Positions 34,997 through 46,994 are shown, counted from the stretch's first letter. The stretch: 64,000 nucleotides of DNA from Papaver somniferum (GCF_003573695.1 NC_039364.1:66112256-66176255), one strand, 5' to 3'. The notes: generated by a model not told the origin, from the sequence alone. Numbers and translations are program-made.

Positions 34997-35379
34997 ATAT
35001 TTATTGGTGACGTGACCCAATAAAATATTAAAATATTGATAGATTACCAAATATTATATGATTAATTCAGATGTTGGTTGCTGAATCCATCATAAATTCA
35101 TTAGTGTTTGAATCTTGCTCCGAATGATGATTCTTAGAACATTTATTCGAAACCCTAATTTCAGATCAATTATTTGTTAACTGATGAATCGCTGAAAATA
35201 GGTCATGAGTGATAGAAGGACCGACCACATGGGATATGTCGTCCATGTGGTGGCCAGTGCTCGAGTGAGCATGCACCAGGGTTCTCAGTTGGAGAGTTGG
35301 TGAAAGAACGATGATTAAATGCCGGATTCATCATTTATTGAAAAAATTGCTGGGTTCAGCATTAGGTGATAAAACCTAA

Positions 35380-36400
35380 GCATGAAAGATGGGAGACCGA
35401 CCAAGAGGGCATGGGGCCGGCTCTTGGTGATCCCGGGACCAGTTGTTGGTCGTTTGAGCAATCACCGGGTTGGTTGGAGAGAGTTTGGGCCCAATATGAG
35501 CAATTGAGCAAATTAGGTCAGAATTATGAAAACGTGTGGGACCGGCTTTGTGCAAGCCCTAGGGATAACTATATTCGTTCAAGAAGGCATGCACGTGTTG
35601 TCGTGGTGTCCGTGTCTCCATACTGAGAGTTTCAGTATTTTCTGATGTGCGTTCGGGCAACATTATGAATTTTCAGAAGAGTTTCATCTTGACTGAAATT
35701 CTTGATTTTTGTTAGAATGAGCATGTACGCTCAATTGATCAACATTTTGTAAATATTAAAATGAGGGCATTTTAACATTTAAAATTGTTGTGAGAGCCTA
35801 GCCGGTCATGTGACCATGTTGGCTTTTAGTTTTTCATGATACGAGCAAAATTTGAGAAAATATGAAGGAATCATGAATTTTGCTCAAACCAAGGAGTTTC
35901 ATGAATTGAGGAAAATAATAAATTATAAAATACCAGGGTTGCAAGGTGTGGGGCCGGCCACGGCTAGGGCATGGCCGGCCGGCTATGTTGCCCGGTCCCG
36001 TACGCCTTTCCCTAATTTTATATTATTATTTTTTTCATGAAACCGTGATATTATGGAGAATCCATGAGTTTTCGTTGAAACAGAGAAGTTTCATGAGTTT
36101 AGGAATAATAATTATAAAAAGCTAGGGATTGTGAGGTGTGGGATCGGCCACAGCTTGGGCATGGCCGGCCGGCTATGTTGTCCGGTCCCGCACACCTTTT
36201 CCTATTTTATAATATTATTTTTCATGAATCCATGAAGTTATGGAGAATTCATGAGTTTTGCAAAAACAAGGAAAGTTGCTAAAACCAAGGAGTTTTCATG
36301 AGTTCATGAAATAACAAAAACAAGGAAAATAATGAGAGAGGCATGGGACCGGCCACGGCTAGGGCATGGCCAGCCGGCCGGTGGGCCCGGACCCATGAGC
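35380..36400. repeat. Array 2: ~200-bp units with GGCCGGCC palindromes
   Basis: GC-rich cores at about 35945-36005, 36137-36195 and 36345-36400 each contain GGCCACGGCT, GGGCATGGCC and GGCCGGC, with a CCGGTCCCG or GGACCC end. AT-rich TTCATGA... stretches separate them, giving a period of 190-208 bp. A partial fourth core is at 35390-35425. The contrast between GC-rich cores and AT-rich spacers is strong. Confidence 0.75.
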
Positions 36401-36654
36401 GCCTCTTCATTATTTTAATATTTATTGTTTTTCTCCCGCTTTGCGTAGGATTCCTCATCTGTCCATGTTTTTTGAATGCTCGTTTATGCATTCGGGTGCT
36501 CAGTCATGCATCATTGTCGAGTACACTTGCACCATTTTTGTGGGGCCTACTCAGTGGTAGTCCAGATGCCCGGTTGTTGAGTATTATTATTAGTGTATGA
36601 AATTCAGTGGAGAATAATTCATGAAACTGAGCAATAAAAATGAGTAGTTCTATT

Positions 36655-37190
36655 ATCAATTCATAGGATCAGTCGTGGATTCGACCATGAATTCGGAATA
36701 ATAAAGTTAAATATTACCATTCCATGAGATTGTGGATTCGACCAGAGAATCGGAGTAATTATATATTACTATTTCAAGAGATCAGCCGTGGATTCAATCA
36801 TGAAATCAGAGTAATAAAATTATCTATTATCATTCCATGAGATTAGCCGTGAATTCGATCATGAAATCAGAATAATGAGATGATACAATTGTTTATTGCC
36901 ATTCCATGGGATCATGCCATGGATTCGACCATGGAATATGAGCAATTTTTATTGTCATTCCATGGGATCAGGTTGTGGATTCGACCATGGAATAGGAGCA
37001 ATTGTTATTGCCATTCCATGTGATCAGGCCGTAGATTCGACCATGGAATAGGAGCAATTGTTATTGCCATTCCATGGGATCAGGTCGTGGATTCGACCAT
37101 GGAATAGGAGCAATAACTATTACTCCTATTCCATGGGATCAGGCCGTGGATTCGGCCATGGAATAGGAGCAATAATAGATCATTCTGGGA
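36655..37190. repeat. Array 3: nine ~55-60-bp hairpin units with compensated stems
   Basis: Units share GATCAGGCCGTGGATTCGA in the loop and AGGAGCAAT in the spacer. Right-hand units have stem ATTCCATGG/CCATGGAAT; others read ATTTCA/TGAAAT (about 36768), ATTCAT/ATGAAT (about 36657) and CATGA/TCATG (about 36835). The right half (36895-37190) is nearly homogeneous and the left half is diverged, which fits recent unit duplication at the right. Confidence 0.8.
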
Positions 37191-37294
37191 TTTCAGTGGT
37201 AAATGTCACGGAAGAATTAATCTATTATAGAAGGGATATTAGCCTGTTAAAGCGTCATACCCATTCTGAAGGTGTATAGTCAGAAGACAGAGAG

Positions 37295-37545
37295 TTGTCG
37301 AAGTCCTGAAGACGTTGTTGCTCTCAATCTACGGAGAACCGCCTGGATCTATACACGGTCTCTCTACATAGTTGAGGAACAGTGAGTGTCATCGACGTCC
37401 TGAAGGCGTTGTTGCTCTCAATCTACGGAGAACCTCCCAATCGTTCTTCTATGTAGATGCGGGTCTCTCTCATGTAGTCGGAGAACACTGAGTGTCACCG
37501 ACATCCTGAAGGCGTTGTTGCTCTCAATCTTACGGAGAACCGCCC
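37295..37545. repeat. Array 4: three ~100-bp units
   Basis: TCCTGAAGGCGTTGTTGCTC followed by TCAATCTACGGAGAACC occurs at about 37303, 37397 and 37504, separated by CTATGTAG and GAGTGTCA-containing spacers. Confidence 0.8.
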
Positions 37546-37741
37546 AATTATGTTATTCTACATAGAGGATATGATGAAATACGTGGCACTGAACGCTCAG
37601 CTAGTGGAGGCCTTTCAGGAAACATATTCATCATGGCTTCGTAAAATATGAATCGTCACATGCCTGAAGTCAACTAAGAAACACGCAGTATAATAATTTT
37701 ACGGTTTTGTCCTTTGTTGAAAATCCACCATCAACAGTGTA

Positions 37742-37965
37742 GAGATGGAGTTGCTCCAGAATAACCAAATGTTACCTTTGTGATTAGTAGAAGAATTATG
37801 AATTTCCATAGGTTGCATTCCTGGCAAATTCAATTTACTGCAAAAAAGAAGGAGTACAATGTACATGTGGCTCTGCAATCCAAACTAAAGTTGGAGAAAA
37901 TTTATTAACTAGAGATATTAACTTCTGCTGGGCCCTAGCTCTTCTAAGACCCCTTATGTTCCAAA
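37742..37965 (-). pseudogene. LINE endonuclease, N-terminal part
   Basis: The minus strand from about 37965 reads IFFWNIRGLRRARAQQKLIS and then VWIAEPHVHCTPS: the first block of a plant LINE endonuclease (NxRGL and the catalytic E of AEPH). It runs to the GTGTA TSD of the solo LTR and continues at 33763. Confidence 0.8.
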
Positions 37966-38546
37966 AAAAATATCTTCATATTGAAGGTTGGAGGTTTTTT
38001 GGACCTCCTTTCCCAACATTTTTTTCTAAAATTGTATTTGGTTACCTTTCGAATGTTTCCAGTGATATGCTTATCTGGTGGAGCAGCAACATTTGTGATA
38101 CCAGGAATATGCTTTTCAGGAGAAGCAATTTCTTTTGACTTACTTTTTCCAGCAGACTTGGAAGTTATTGTAATATACTTGTCAGGTGTAGTAGGTGCAG
38201 CTGAATTACTTTTTCCAGCTGATCTAGAAGATATTGAAGACCAAGAAGTAAAGGAAACTGGCTCTGAAGTAACTTTTCATGAACCAGAATCAACAAATTT
38301 AACAACACTATTTTTCTAACTCAGTAGAGTTTGCTATGTGAATCAATTTTTGAGGCTCTAATTCAGCCATAATCTCCTCTTCAATACATTCTCCTCATCT
38401 TGTGTTTCATTAGGAGCCAAGGTATTAAATCTTCCACCTATTGCCAATGATGACTCAGGAGAAACAACTCTTTGTTGACTTGGAGGAATAATACTGCTCA
38501 CAATTGAATCTACTTCTATTGGCTTGATAAGAGTTGCTTGAACTAA

Positions 38547-39395
38547 CTAATTATTATCAACCTGCTTTTGCACTTCAGATCTATCACAAATATCAAAAGT
38601 ACTATGAGTAGTAGGAGACAAAATTTGTCTTACATTATTTTTCTGAGATGGTTTACCCTTTGATTGGTTCTTATTTTTCTCCACTCTACATTCAGAGAGC
38701 AGATGACCAATAATTCTGCAAGTTTGACAAAATTTTGGGCAATCTGGAATTGAGATATCTTGAAAGAAACCTCCGTATTTGGTATTGATCCAAATTTTAT
38801 TAGGAATGTGATGATCAAAATCTACTTCTACCAGTACATTGGCATAGTAACATACTTCACATTTCGCTGTTGTTGTATCAATTTTGATCGGTGTACCAAT
38901 ATCTTGACATATCTTAAACAATATCTTCTCCTTCCAAAATTCTAACCCCAAACCTGGAAAACGAACCCAAACTTGAGCTTTTGAAGTTCTTTGATATTCA
39001 GGACGAAAATTAGAAACCCAATTCCTTATTTTGAGAATCTGATCAGTTACTTCCCATAATCAAGATTTGATCATTTTACGATCAACCTCATTATCCAGTT
39101 TGATAGTGAAATAACCTTTTCCTAAAGGAATAAGTTTACAACCACCTATCAATTTCCATTGACTCCTCAAAATAATAGCAGCATCCAAAACTTTAATTTT
39201 ATGTAAATTCAATATACCAATTAACGAAAATTTCCAAGGATTCAAACCCTCTTCAAATAGATCATCAGGTAAATCAATCGAAGGAACTTTGTGTGAAACC
39301 TCATTATTACTAACATTCGACATATCTGAATTTATTGAAGCATTGACTGAAGTAGAATTAGGACAACTACTCATCGAATCACACCACGTAATCAC
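38547..39395 (-). pseudogene. LINE ORF1 protein (DUF4283-like plus CCHC knuckle)
   Basis: Two minus-strand pieces. 39395-39060 has NPWKFSLIGILNLHKIKVLD and GKGYFTIKLDNEVDRKMIKS, typical of the N-terminal domain of plant LINE ORF1/DUF4283 proteins. 38951-38547 has CYYANVLVEVDFDHHIPNKI and the knuckle CQTCRIIGHLLSEC, which fits CX2CX4HX4C. The pieces are separated by a stop near 39058. ORF1 binds LINE RNA. 37966-38546 is the C-terminal tail and spacer; no domain is seen there. The 5' UTR is only about 145 bp (39396-39541). Confidence 0.8.
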
Positions 39396-39541
39396 CAGGA
39401 TTCATTGAAAAATGATTAAGAATTAAAAAAAATCACCTAAATTAATGAATAACACGTACAGATTTCAAGGTTTGCGAAGAAAAATTTTCGATGAGTCAGT
39501 CGCCCGATTTACGACGATTTCCTTTTCGATTCAAATATAGC

Positions 39542-39583
39542 TAAGTATGTAAGAGAACTTACAAAGTTAAGATGTCGACATAC
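39542..39583 (+). repeat. C1 3' LTR, 42-bp sliver between the LINE and A2
   Basis: TAAGAGAACTTACAAAG ... GTCGACATAC matches 23331-23363 of the 5' LTR. It contains the right TSD of the LINE (39542-39558) and the left TSD of A2 (CATAC, 39579-39583). Confidence 0.9.
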
Positions 39584-41175
39584 TGGTAGGACTAGAAAGA
39601 GTACCTACAATGATAACTGCAAGTGCACAGTGTCACAATGTAACACAGGGCAAGCACAGGTCGATCCTCAGGGACAAGGTGGGTGTGAGTTGAGGCTATG
39701 GTCTTACTACTACTGATTTCTAACAAGGAATAGTAACCAAAAGGGGGGTTGTTTTGTCGATACGACTGAGAGGTTGGTAGTGAATGAAATAGTAAAACAG
39801 AATGCAAAGCAATGATAAAGAGGATACTAGGATTTTCAAATCCACCACTAACTCACATTATGTATTCAACTAATTATACTACTTTTGCCCTTGTAACAGA
39901 TAAGGGAGAAGTGTCAATTCTACCACTTACCTAAGGTTTTTCACCAATGGATAGTTCATTCACAACTAATATATCTTTCCAAAGCACTAATTGTCTTCTC
40001 AGGGCACAATTAGTCTAAGTATCAACAACAGTATGGTTAAGCTTGAGTTGCAGCATAATCAACACAGTGGGATTCTAACTACAATTGATGAATGCCATAC
40101 ACTGTGAAAGCAAAATGTTGACGTACTAAGATTCAATTCTATCTTAAAACAATTTAAACATTCAAGAGTAACATAAACAGTATGAATAACATGATAGAGA
40201 GTCAGGGTTTCATCTAAACCCTAGTTATGAAATTAGAACATGATGATAATACTGAAAACAAATATAAACTACAGCTTGGTGCACCGGCTAATCCGGGCAT
40301 GATTTTTTCATCACAATGCCCTCTCTATTTATACATAATAATCACTCAAGTCAACTCCAATTCGATAATTAATGGAGACCCAACTCACCAAAACGCGTTT
40401 AAGACGTTTCCCATCTTCAATTCAACGCTGCAACCAATTAATTTGGTGTTTCTTCACTGTTGAGGATAACCCTAACCTATCTCTCTCAAACCTAGCTTTT
40501 AGGGTTATTATTCTTGATAAGAAAGAAGATAAGGGTGAGAGAAATAGAAATTAGAGATTCAATTGATGTAAATTAAGGTAGTTTGAACAGAGGTGGTGGG
40601 GGCGATGGTGTTAATGGAGGGGGAGTTGTAGGTGGTACGGGTTCTGTGAAAGAGAAGAGAAGTGAAGGTGGTGTTTGGTTGTGTTCGACCTGGAGAAGAA
40701 AAGATATGTGGTTTCGATGCTGGGCAGTTCTATCAAATGTTGATGTGCCGAGAGGATGAGTTGTTGGATGATAGGCAGCTGTAGCAAATCTGACGATTCT
40801 GACGACGAAACGGGTTTGGATCTTGGATCTTGGTTCTTGGGTTCTCTACCAATCCCATGTATTTGCAAACGGATTGCAACTGATACGCAAGCGGATTGCG
40901 GCTTCTGTTGCGTGATATTTCTTATACGTTCTTCACTGCCATCTAGCTGGAGCTTTGTTGCCTCTCTTCCGTAGTCACTAGTCACCATTCTTATGGCTTA
41001 TCAATTCATCCAAGCTTTATTTAGTATCTAAAAATACAAAATTAATTAGTAAAAGTATTTATTCTTGAAAACAATGAAAATACAGAATATGGGATAAAAT
41101 GGAGAGTTAGAGCACAAAAGATGAGTTAAATGCCGATAAAAGGATGTTGAAATATGCAATATTTGGCACTCATCA
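39584..41175 (-). repeat. A2 3' LTR
   Basis: 1592 bp; sense start TGATGAGTGCCAAATATTG, sense end AGTCCTACCA. A sense TATA-like element (TATAAATA) is at 40326-40333. Uninterrupted here, it serves as the empty-site reference for T2 (at AACACAGGGC, about 39640) and S3 (at CAATCCCATG, about 40854). Short ORFs inside are shadows. Confidence 0.93.
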
Positions 41176-43131
41176 AATACCCACAAAACTGAATTTTACT
41201 TATCCTCAAGTGAAACAGAAATTAGGAAATCCTAACTATACCACTGTCGCTGGTCTCTCGAATGCACTTAGCATATGCACTAAGCCTTTAAACCCCTAGG
41301 TGTCCCTAGTGGACGAGTTATAGTCTCGTGAGGGTTTACCAGAGGTGTACCCACAAAACCTTCTCCAACTTCATAGCGTAATGGAGTCCCAAGCATCCAA
41401 GGAGCTATGAGGACATAAAGTTTCTTCATGCTAGTAATAAGAAGTTAGAACTACCAAAGAACGCCTTCTCATCCTTAAGAGTTGAGCAAGAAATAACCAT
41501 ACCATATGAAAGCATTTGGGTTCGAGAGTGATCACAAGCCTCGACTTCTGCCTCACCAATAGTGTTTTATGATAATTGAACTCAAAAAGACCGCTTTTTT
41601 TAGTCTCTCATGGGTGCAGACAGGAATAAAGAGAGAAATCCTGCACACGTTGAATGATGGGAAGGAAAACCATCCGAAATAATTTCTGGAGACTCCACAA
41701 AATTGTGGGAATAAGAATCTTTTTCTGATGATCTCTAAGAAAGGAAATCAATCATTATCAAGGATGGGGGTACTCACTTACCTTCACATTTGATCAGCAA
41801 TCAACACCACTGTCACATCATCCATAGAAACGTCTTCAATCTTCGGTCTTCAACTGTTAATGATGAACTTCTGAACTTCGTAGAACCTTGACAATTTTTG
41901 ATTATTCTCTTCAATTTCCTCTTAAATTCTTATTTTTTACCATGGTGTTATTTAAAAAAAACTAAAAACAAACTGTACTAATTCATTTTCTTTTCTTTTT
42001 TTTTAATAATTTTTTTTAAATAAAATAACAAAATAATAATGAAACTACTAAAGCCATGGATGAAGGACTTTATCAATTAATTCTTCACAACATGTATTGC
42101 CTTGATTTCATGAACTTCACTAATTCTCATCTTATTTTCCTTTCTTTTCTCTTGTACAATACCTCTTCAAATGTGTATATAATTCTGCTCTTTGTACTGT
42201 ATCTTCACTTTGAATAAGAATTTTACTTTTCCTTGAATTGTTGATTGTAAACCTCGGATACTTTCTTCATAGAATCTGACGTTGATTTTCTCTTTGATGA
42301 TGTGTTTCTATGGATCTGTTTGATATTGTCGAGAGGGAGAGAATGGTGCTAACTGCAAATCAAACTACAAGAAGGAGTTTTCATCTTTAGACATCATCCT
42401 CATGATTGACAAAATTAGCACTCAAGAGATCAAAAACAATGCTGAAAGTGGTGCGAAGTTGGGTAGCTCACCATTCCTACCCGGAATTTATGTAAGGCGA
42501 CACACTCTAAAAGGACTTTTTAGATAGTCACAAAAAATGAAGGTTGGTGCCTTGCTTGATGTAAGATAGGTAGTCTCCACTAAGGGTGATCACAACTCTA
42601 CTAACAAATATCTTTGCAGCACCTAATTTTCCCACCGACATGGTTAAATATAACTTTAACGCTATAACAACTAAGAAACCCGATTGTGTTCTCTAGTTTT
42701 TCCAAGTTCAGTTATTTCGCTCAGATTCTCTATGTAAACATAGCTAGAAGCATGCTAGTGACTCTGAAATCTCTAAAATTTGGAGGTTTTATGCAAGTAT
42801 TTACAAAAATTTTGAATTTTTGATTTTTTTTTTTTAATAAAAGAAAAAGAAAAGACTGAAAACTCTATATGCATAACACTCCCCCCACCTAAATCTAACA
42901 TTGTCCTCAATGTTTCAAAAGATGATAAGAATTTAAAAAGCAACATACCATGAGAACCATGTTGATTAGAGAAAAGGGAAGATATTACCGGTATGTCGGC
43001 GAAAGTAAGATTAAAGCTTCATTATTCATGGCTAGAATCCAACATTTTCAGCTGAGATCATATTGGATTAGCACAATATATACAAAATAGAAAGAAGATC
43101 AACTGACTCAAGATAGAAAATATAACATTAC
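41176..43131 (-). other. A2 3' internal non-coding region
   Basis: No coding domain was found. It holds AT-rich homopolymer runs (41940-42020, 42825-42850) and a C-run, ACTCCCCCCACC, at 42888-42899 (sense GGTGGGGGGAGT), which may be an internal polypurine tract. The tract next to the LTR (sense CAGTTTTGTGGGTATT, 41176-41191) is a weak PPT. Confidence 0.45.
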
Positions 43132-44248
43132 CTACTGGATTATGTACACGAAAATTTCACCATAGACCAACAACCTAAAGAGTTGAGGATCAATCCAAAA
43201 GACGGAATGCAGAAATATTGACAGACTCACAAATATATAACAAGAAAAGAATTTAAGCGAGGTTGTCAAACCAAATGGGCCACCCCAAAACCTGAATTTT
43301 ACAGAGATATGACACTTATCAACAACTATCAGATCTTGAGGTACTTCCTGCATAATTCCAAAGTCTAAATTGACATGTTCAGGGATGGGCAAAGAAAAAG
43401 GAGGGGCTTCCAGATGTAGCCTCTCAATGACAGGATATTTACTGGACAAAATGTCCAAAAGAATTTGAGATGCACATAACTTTAGCCCTAGGTTGGGAAC
43501 TGTCAACAACCTGGGTGTAGAATATTCTAAAAGAACAATCTCCAGGTCAGAAGCAAGACCATCAGTTTGTGACTTAGGCATGGAATCAGATGTGTTTAAA
43601 AGATGCTCATTCTTAGGCTCACAAATATCACTACACATTCTATCATGTACCCAGTCGGAAACAAATAAATCATGCTCACTTTCATAGAACAAATCATCAA
43701 ACCCCAATTCAGAAGCATGATCATCCAAAATTTTCATCTCAAGCATAGGATCGTCATAAGAAACATCAGATTGTGACTTAGGTAGGGAATCAGACATATC
43801 GAAATCATTTTCATGCATAGAATTATTAATGTCTACAGAGAATTCAATCTTTCCTAAGTCATACACAAGTTGTGTGTTATGCTCTTCTTCACAAGACAAC
43901 TGCACAAGACCCAAATTAGCACTAAAATTATCCGGATTGTGATGCATATCCACATTAGAAGAAACATTATCAATGTAGGTCTCTACACTATGGTCTAGCA
44001 TTTCAGAGTCATGTGACTCCAAAATTGAATCTTCAATCCAAAATTGAATCTTCAAGAAGAACTAGCTCTTCTAACATCATATCATCATCAGAGTAATATG
44101 CATACTCTTTCCTGTTAACAGTTGTGGTGTCCTCAGTCCACTCATTTTCCTCTAGACGAGGTTCATTTTCAATACCAGTTGCATGAGTAGGACTAGACAT
44201 ACTATATTCAAAATTTAATTCATCATCATTGTAACAGGGATTTTTCAA
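43132..44248 (-). CDS. A2 ORF downstream of gag, acidic with hydrophobic C-terminus, unknown
   Basis: The minus-strand ORF at 44055-43132 (307 codons) and an overlapping upstream piece (44248-44033) are very acidic (DMHHNPDNFSANLG, SYDDPMLEMKILDDHASELG), with SLPKSQSD / SMPKSQTD as an internal duplication. The C-terminus changes character: KFRFWGGPFGLTTSLKFFSC followed by a strongly hydrophobic stretch and FWIDPQLFRLLVYGEIF, so one or two membrane helices are likely in the last 55 residues. No protease or RT motif is present. An env-like or accessory role is possible, but there is no proof. The long open frame in an otherwise broken element is notable. Confidence 0.5.
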
Positions 44249-44539
44249 TGACTGTGATTCTGTGAGTAGGTACCTTGTGTTTCATAAAGAATATTATCAT
44301 GATGTGTTCTACAATGTTCCAGGGCATGCAATTTAGGGAAATTTTTATTCAAATGGTCCGAGCTATCACATGACATACAAACATGGAGTTCAGTTTGGGC
44401 ACATGACTTAGAGACAATAATATTTGTATTTCTACACTTTCTAGAGCTGTGCCTCTCCTAGTCATGCAGTTAATGCTTGTATCAGAGTTAAAATCAGGCT
44501 GTGACTCATGAGGGTTGCCCATATCATGTGACAATATCC

Positions 44540-45178
44540 TGGTTTCCCTAATGGATTCCCATTGACGGGTTTTCTCTGCAATCTCAGCTAAAAAGGCCTA
44601 TGCATCATTCACAGTTTTATCAAGAAATTCACCATTACACATAGACTCAACCATGGCTCGAGATTTAAAGTTAAGTCCCTCATAGAGGATAGCGACCAGT
44701 CTCCACTTTTCAAAGCCATGGTGCGGACACTCAATCAACAAATCGTTAAACCGTTCAAAATAATGAAAAAGATTCTCCCCGTATATCTGGACAAAACAGT
44801 TAATATTTTGACGAATGACAATGGTCCTACAATGTGGAAAGAATTTTTTGAAAAATAGATTTGTAAGTTAATCCCAAGTGGTGATGGACTGTGGTCTCAA
44901 ACCGTAAAACCATGATTTGGCTCTCTCCTTCAAAGAAAATGTGAACAAACGGAATTTCAGAGAGTCTTCGGACATACGGTCAGGTTGCATGGTCCGACAA
45001 ATTTGTTCAAACTCTCTTACATGATGATATGGGTTTTCAGAATTAATCCTCGATAAATCGGAAGTATTTGTATCATGCTTGCATTCAATTCAAATGGGTC
45101 GTCGGTCTGAGGTAAGATGATACATGATAACAATCTTGTTCTTATGGGGTACATGTTCTCATGGAGAGCACTACTCAT
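44540..45178 (-). pseudogene. A2 gag, Athila type (stops and frameshift)
   Basis: ATG at 45178 (sense) starts MSSALHENMY; PFELNASMIQILPIYRG follows, then a frameshift near 45060 into SENPYHHVREFEQICRTM, SLKFRLFTFSLKERAKSWFY, LTNLFFKKFFPHCRTIVIRQ, ENLFHYFERFNDLLIECPHH and EGLNFKSRAMVESMCNGEFL. This is the retrotransposon gag core of Athila elements, which builds the particle. In-frame stops interrupt it at about 44865 (after TTWD) and 44600. The frame continues to about 44349 as a tail without a zinc knuckle. Confidence 0.88.
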
Positions 45179-46976
45179 TGTCTAAACTTGGACAGATGTG
45201 TCGACAACTGAAAATGGGATTACAAATAGGAAGTATTAATACAGACTAGCTAGACAACCAGTTTGGTCACTACTGCAGCCTAGGGGACAATCCAGATACT
45301 ATGCTATAACACCCAAAATTAGCACAATTTCCTAAGCCGGCCAAAGATGAAGCTTAGATGGAAGACAAACAGATTCAGAGATTTACAAACTTACAGGCTT
45401 AGCACCGCGACACAATAATCTCATCTGACATGTATCTCAAATATCTCAGCTAGTAATCGGAACTAAACTATGCACACAGACTGTTATGTAAGTACAAATC
45501 AGGCAAGCATCAATGCGCAAACCAATGAGGCAATGCTCATGGACGTGGTAACAGTTCAACACAAAGACGTAGAAATTTCATCTAGCAAACGTGTATTTCA
45601 GATATCAGGGAATCACGCAGATTAATACCATATGATGCAGGGATTGATCAGGGCTATGCGAAGCACTAGTTTAGCACGCAAACATGGTATATCATAGACA
45701 CATTCATCAAACATAGCAAGGTTAGAGAAAGACACCGCTGATATAAATCTGGTTTAGGCGTGAAAACCACGTTCTGCTGCTCCTCTTTCTGTTTTTCCTT
45801 AGCTTGTGTTTCAGTTTCGCAGGCACCTCCAACACGAACAGGGAGAAGACCGATAAACTGGTTATGTTGCTCCTTTTATTTTGGTTTGTACAGCAGCACG
45901 AAAGGTACCTGCTTACTCAGAAGAAAGTTTCAGTTCCCAGAATTGTGCAGCTTGAAGCAAGGGTACAAAAATACTAAAAATTTCAGAAAAGGGTACAAAA
46001 CCTAGAGATTTAACCAATATACAGACTGTGTTATAGAATACACTTCAGTTATGATGCACAAACAACAACAACAGTGCAGTTGAGATGTGACAAATCGGAC
46101 CTTGCAGCTTTAATGTTCAAATGCAGGTGACAAATACTGGATGAAATGACAGGTGTTAACACAGTGCCGATGAACAACCAAGAATTACTATCCTACAGAT
46201 TCCTATGTGACCAAACTTAGTGATGGATTTCCACAGATGGTGATATGCGAGTGACTGAGATACAATGATTGATACTATATGAGTATGAAAGATGCAGCTA
46301 CAACTAATATTTACAAGGCTAGAATGATTACTAAGTTACAACTATAGATGCTATTAAACTACAACATGAGATGCAGATGGAACTAAAACAAGATGGAGAT
46401 ACATAATGAAACTGAAAATAAAAAAAATTACAACTAAGTTATACTATTACAGGAAACGTAAAACCTAAACAAGTATATATACAGATGATTGAAATTAAAA
46501 GAAAACTATAGCTACTGGATACTTTTAACTAACAGGAAGAGGCATGACAGTAAGTAGTGACAAAAGCTGCAGACAACTAAAGTTTACAAAGTAAATGGGC
46601 TACTCTATGCTACAACAAAAGCAAGAGAAGTAAGTAAACCAAATGCTTTACAGAATGATGGTGTTCTAGAACCAATACAGAAACAAAAGAACAACGAGAC
46701 ACTAGTGCAACTATGAGAGTGCAAGCACTTTTGAAAAGAATGCAGAAATGTTGAAGTTAAAAACTAGAGCTACTACTATAACTAAGATTTTACAGGGATA
46801 AAATACAGCTTACAAGGATTAGAACTTGTATCCAAATATAAATCTAAAATGCAGATTATATACAGATAGAATTAAAAACCTAAGTTATACTACTGACGGA
46901 AATCTAAACAAATATATACAAAGCTAAAATAAAAATCAGTAAAGTAACAGAGAAACGTCAGCTACACAGCTACCGA
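45179..46976 (-). other. A2 5' leader, non-coding
   Basis: Long leader between PBS and gag. It has recurring ACAACTA, AACTAAAAC and CAGATG-type motifs, with much A and little G on the plus strand. No credible gene; the short plus-strand ORF at 45760-46005 is unsupported. Confidence 0.5.
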
Positions 46977-46994
46977 GTCCCGGCAGCGGCGCCA
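46977..46994 (-). promoter_or_regulatory. A2 primer binding site (tRNA-Asp-like)
   Basis: The sense strand reads TGGCGCCGCTGCCGGGAC, six bases after the LTR. TGGCGCCGTTGCCGGGGA is the usual Athila-type PBS; two bases differ. Confidence 0.8.

Larger units (their letters stand above)
33769..37736 (-). mobile_element. Large Tat-like solo LTR (second family), in the LINE endonuclease
   Basis: It starts TGTGGATGGGGAAAAACG and ends AAAATCCACCATCAACA, with a perfect 5-bp TSD, GTGTA, at 33764-33768 and 37737-37741. The right end is identical to the T1/T2 LTR end. The left 900 bp is clearly related to T1 (shared ATGCACTGCA, GGGAGTGCTT, CAATCTGTA, ATGGCCGTTCCAGA), so it is a sister family in minus sense. 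A sense TATA-like element is at 34190-34197. At 3968 bp it is unusually long. The expansion comes from four tandem arrays in U3, described separately. No coding region is credible. Confidence 0.93.
29787..39541 (-). mobile_element. LINE (plant L1/RTE-like non-LTR retrotransposon) with nested solo LTR
   Basis: The poly(T) run at 29787-29803 is the poly(A) tail of a minus-strand element. The LINE is bounded by an imperfect 17-bp TSD (29770-29786 and 39542-39558, TAAGT...AAGAGAAC, three mismatches). Reading leftward it has ORF1 with a zinc knuckle (38547-39395), endonuclease (split), reverse transcriptase, a zinc-binding linker domain and C-terminal RNase H. Without the 4-kb solo LTR it is about 5.8 kb, essentially full length. 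Multiple stops and frameshifts show it is dead. It sits in the C1 3' LTR, so it is younger than C1. Confidence 0.92.

Noticed and set aside
36655..37190. CRISPR-like regular repeats
   Set aside because: Units are degenerate and contiguous without unique spacers, and they sit inside a plant LTR.
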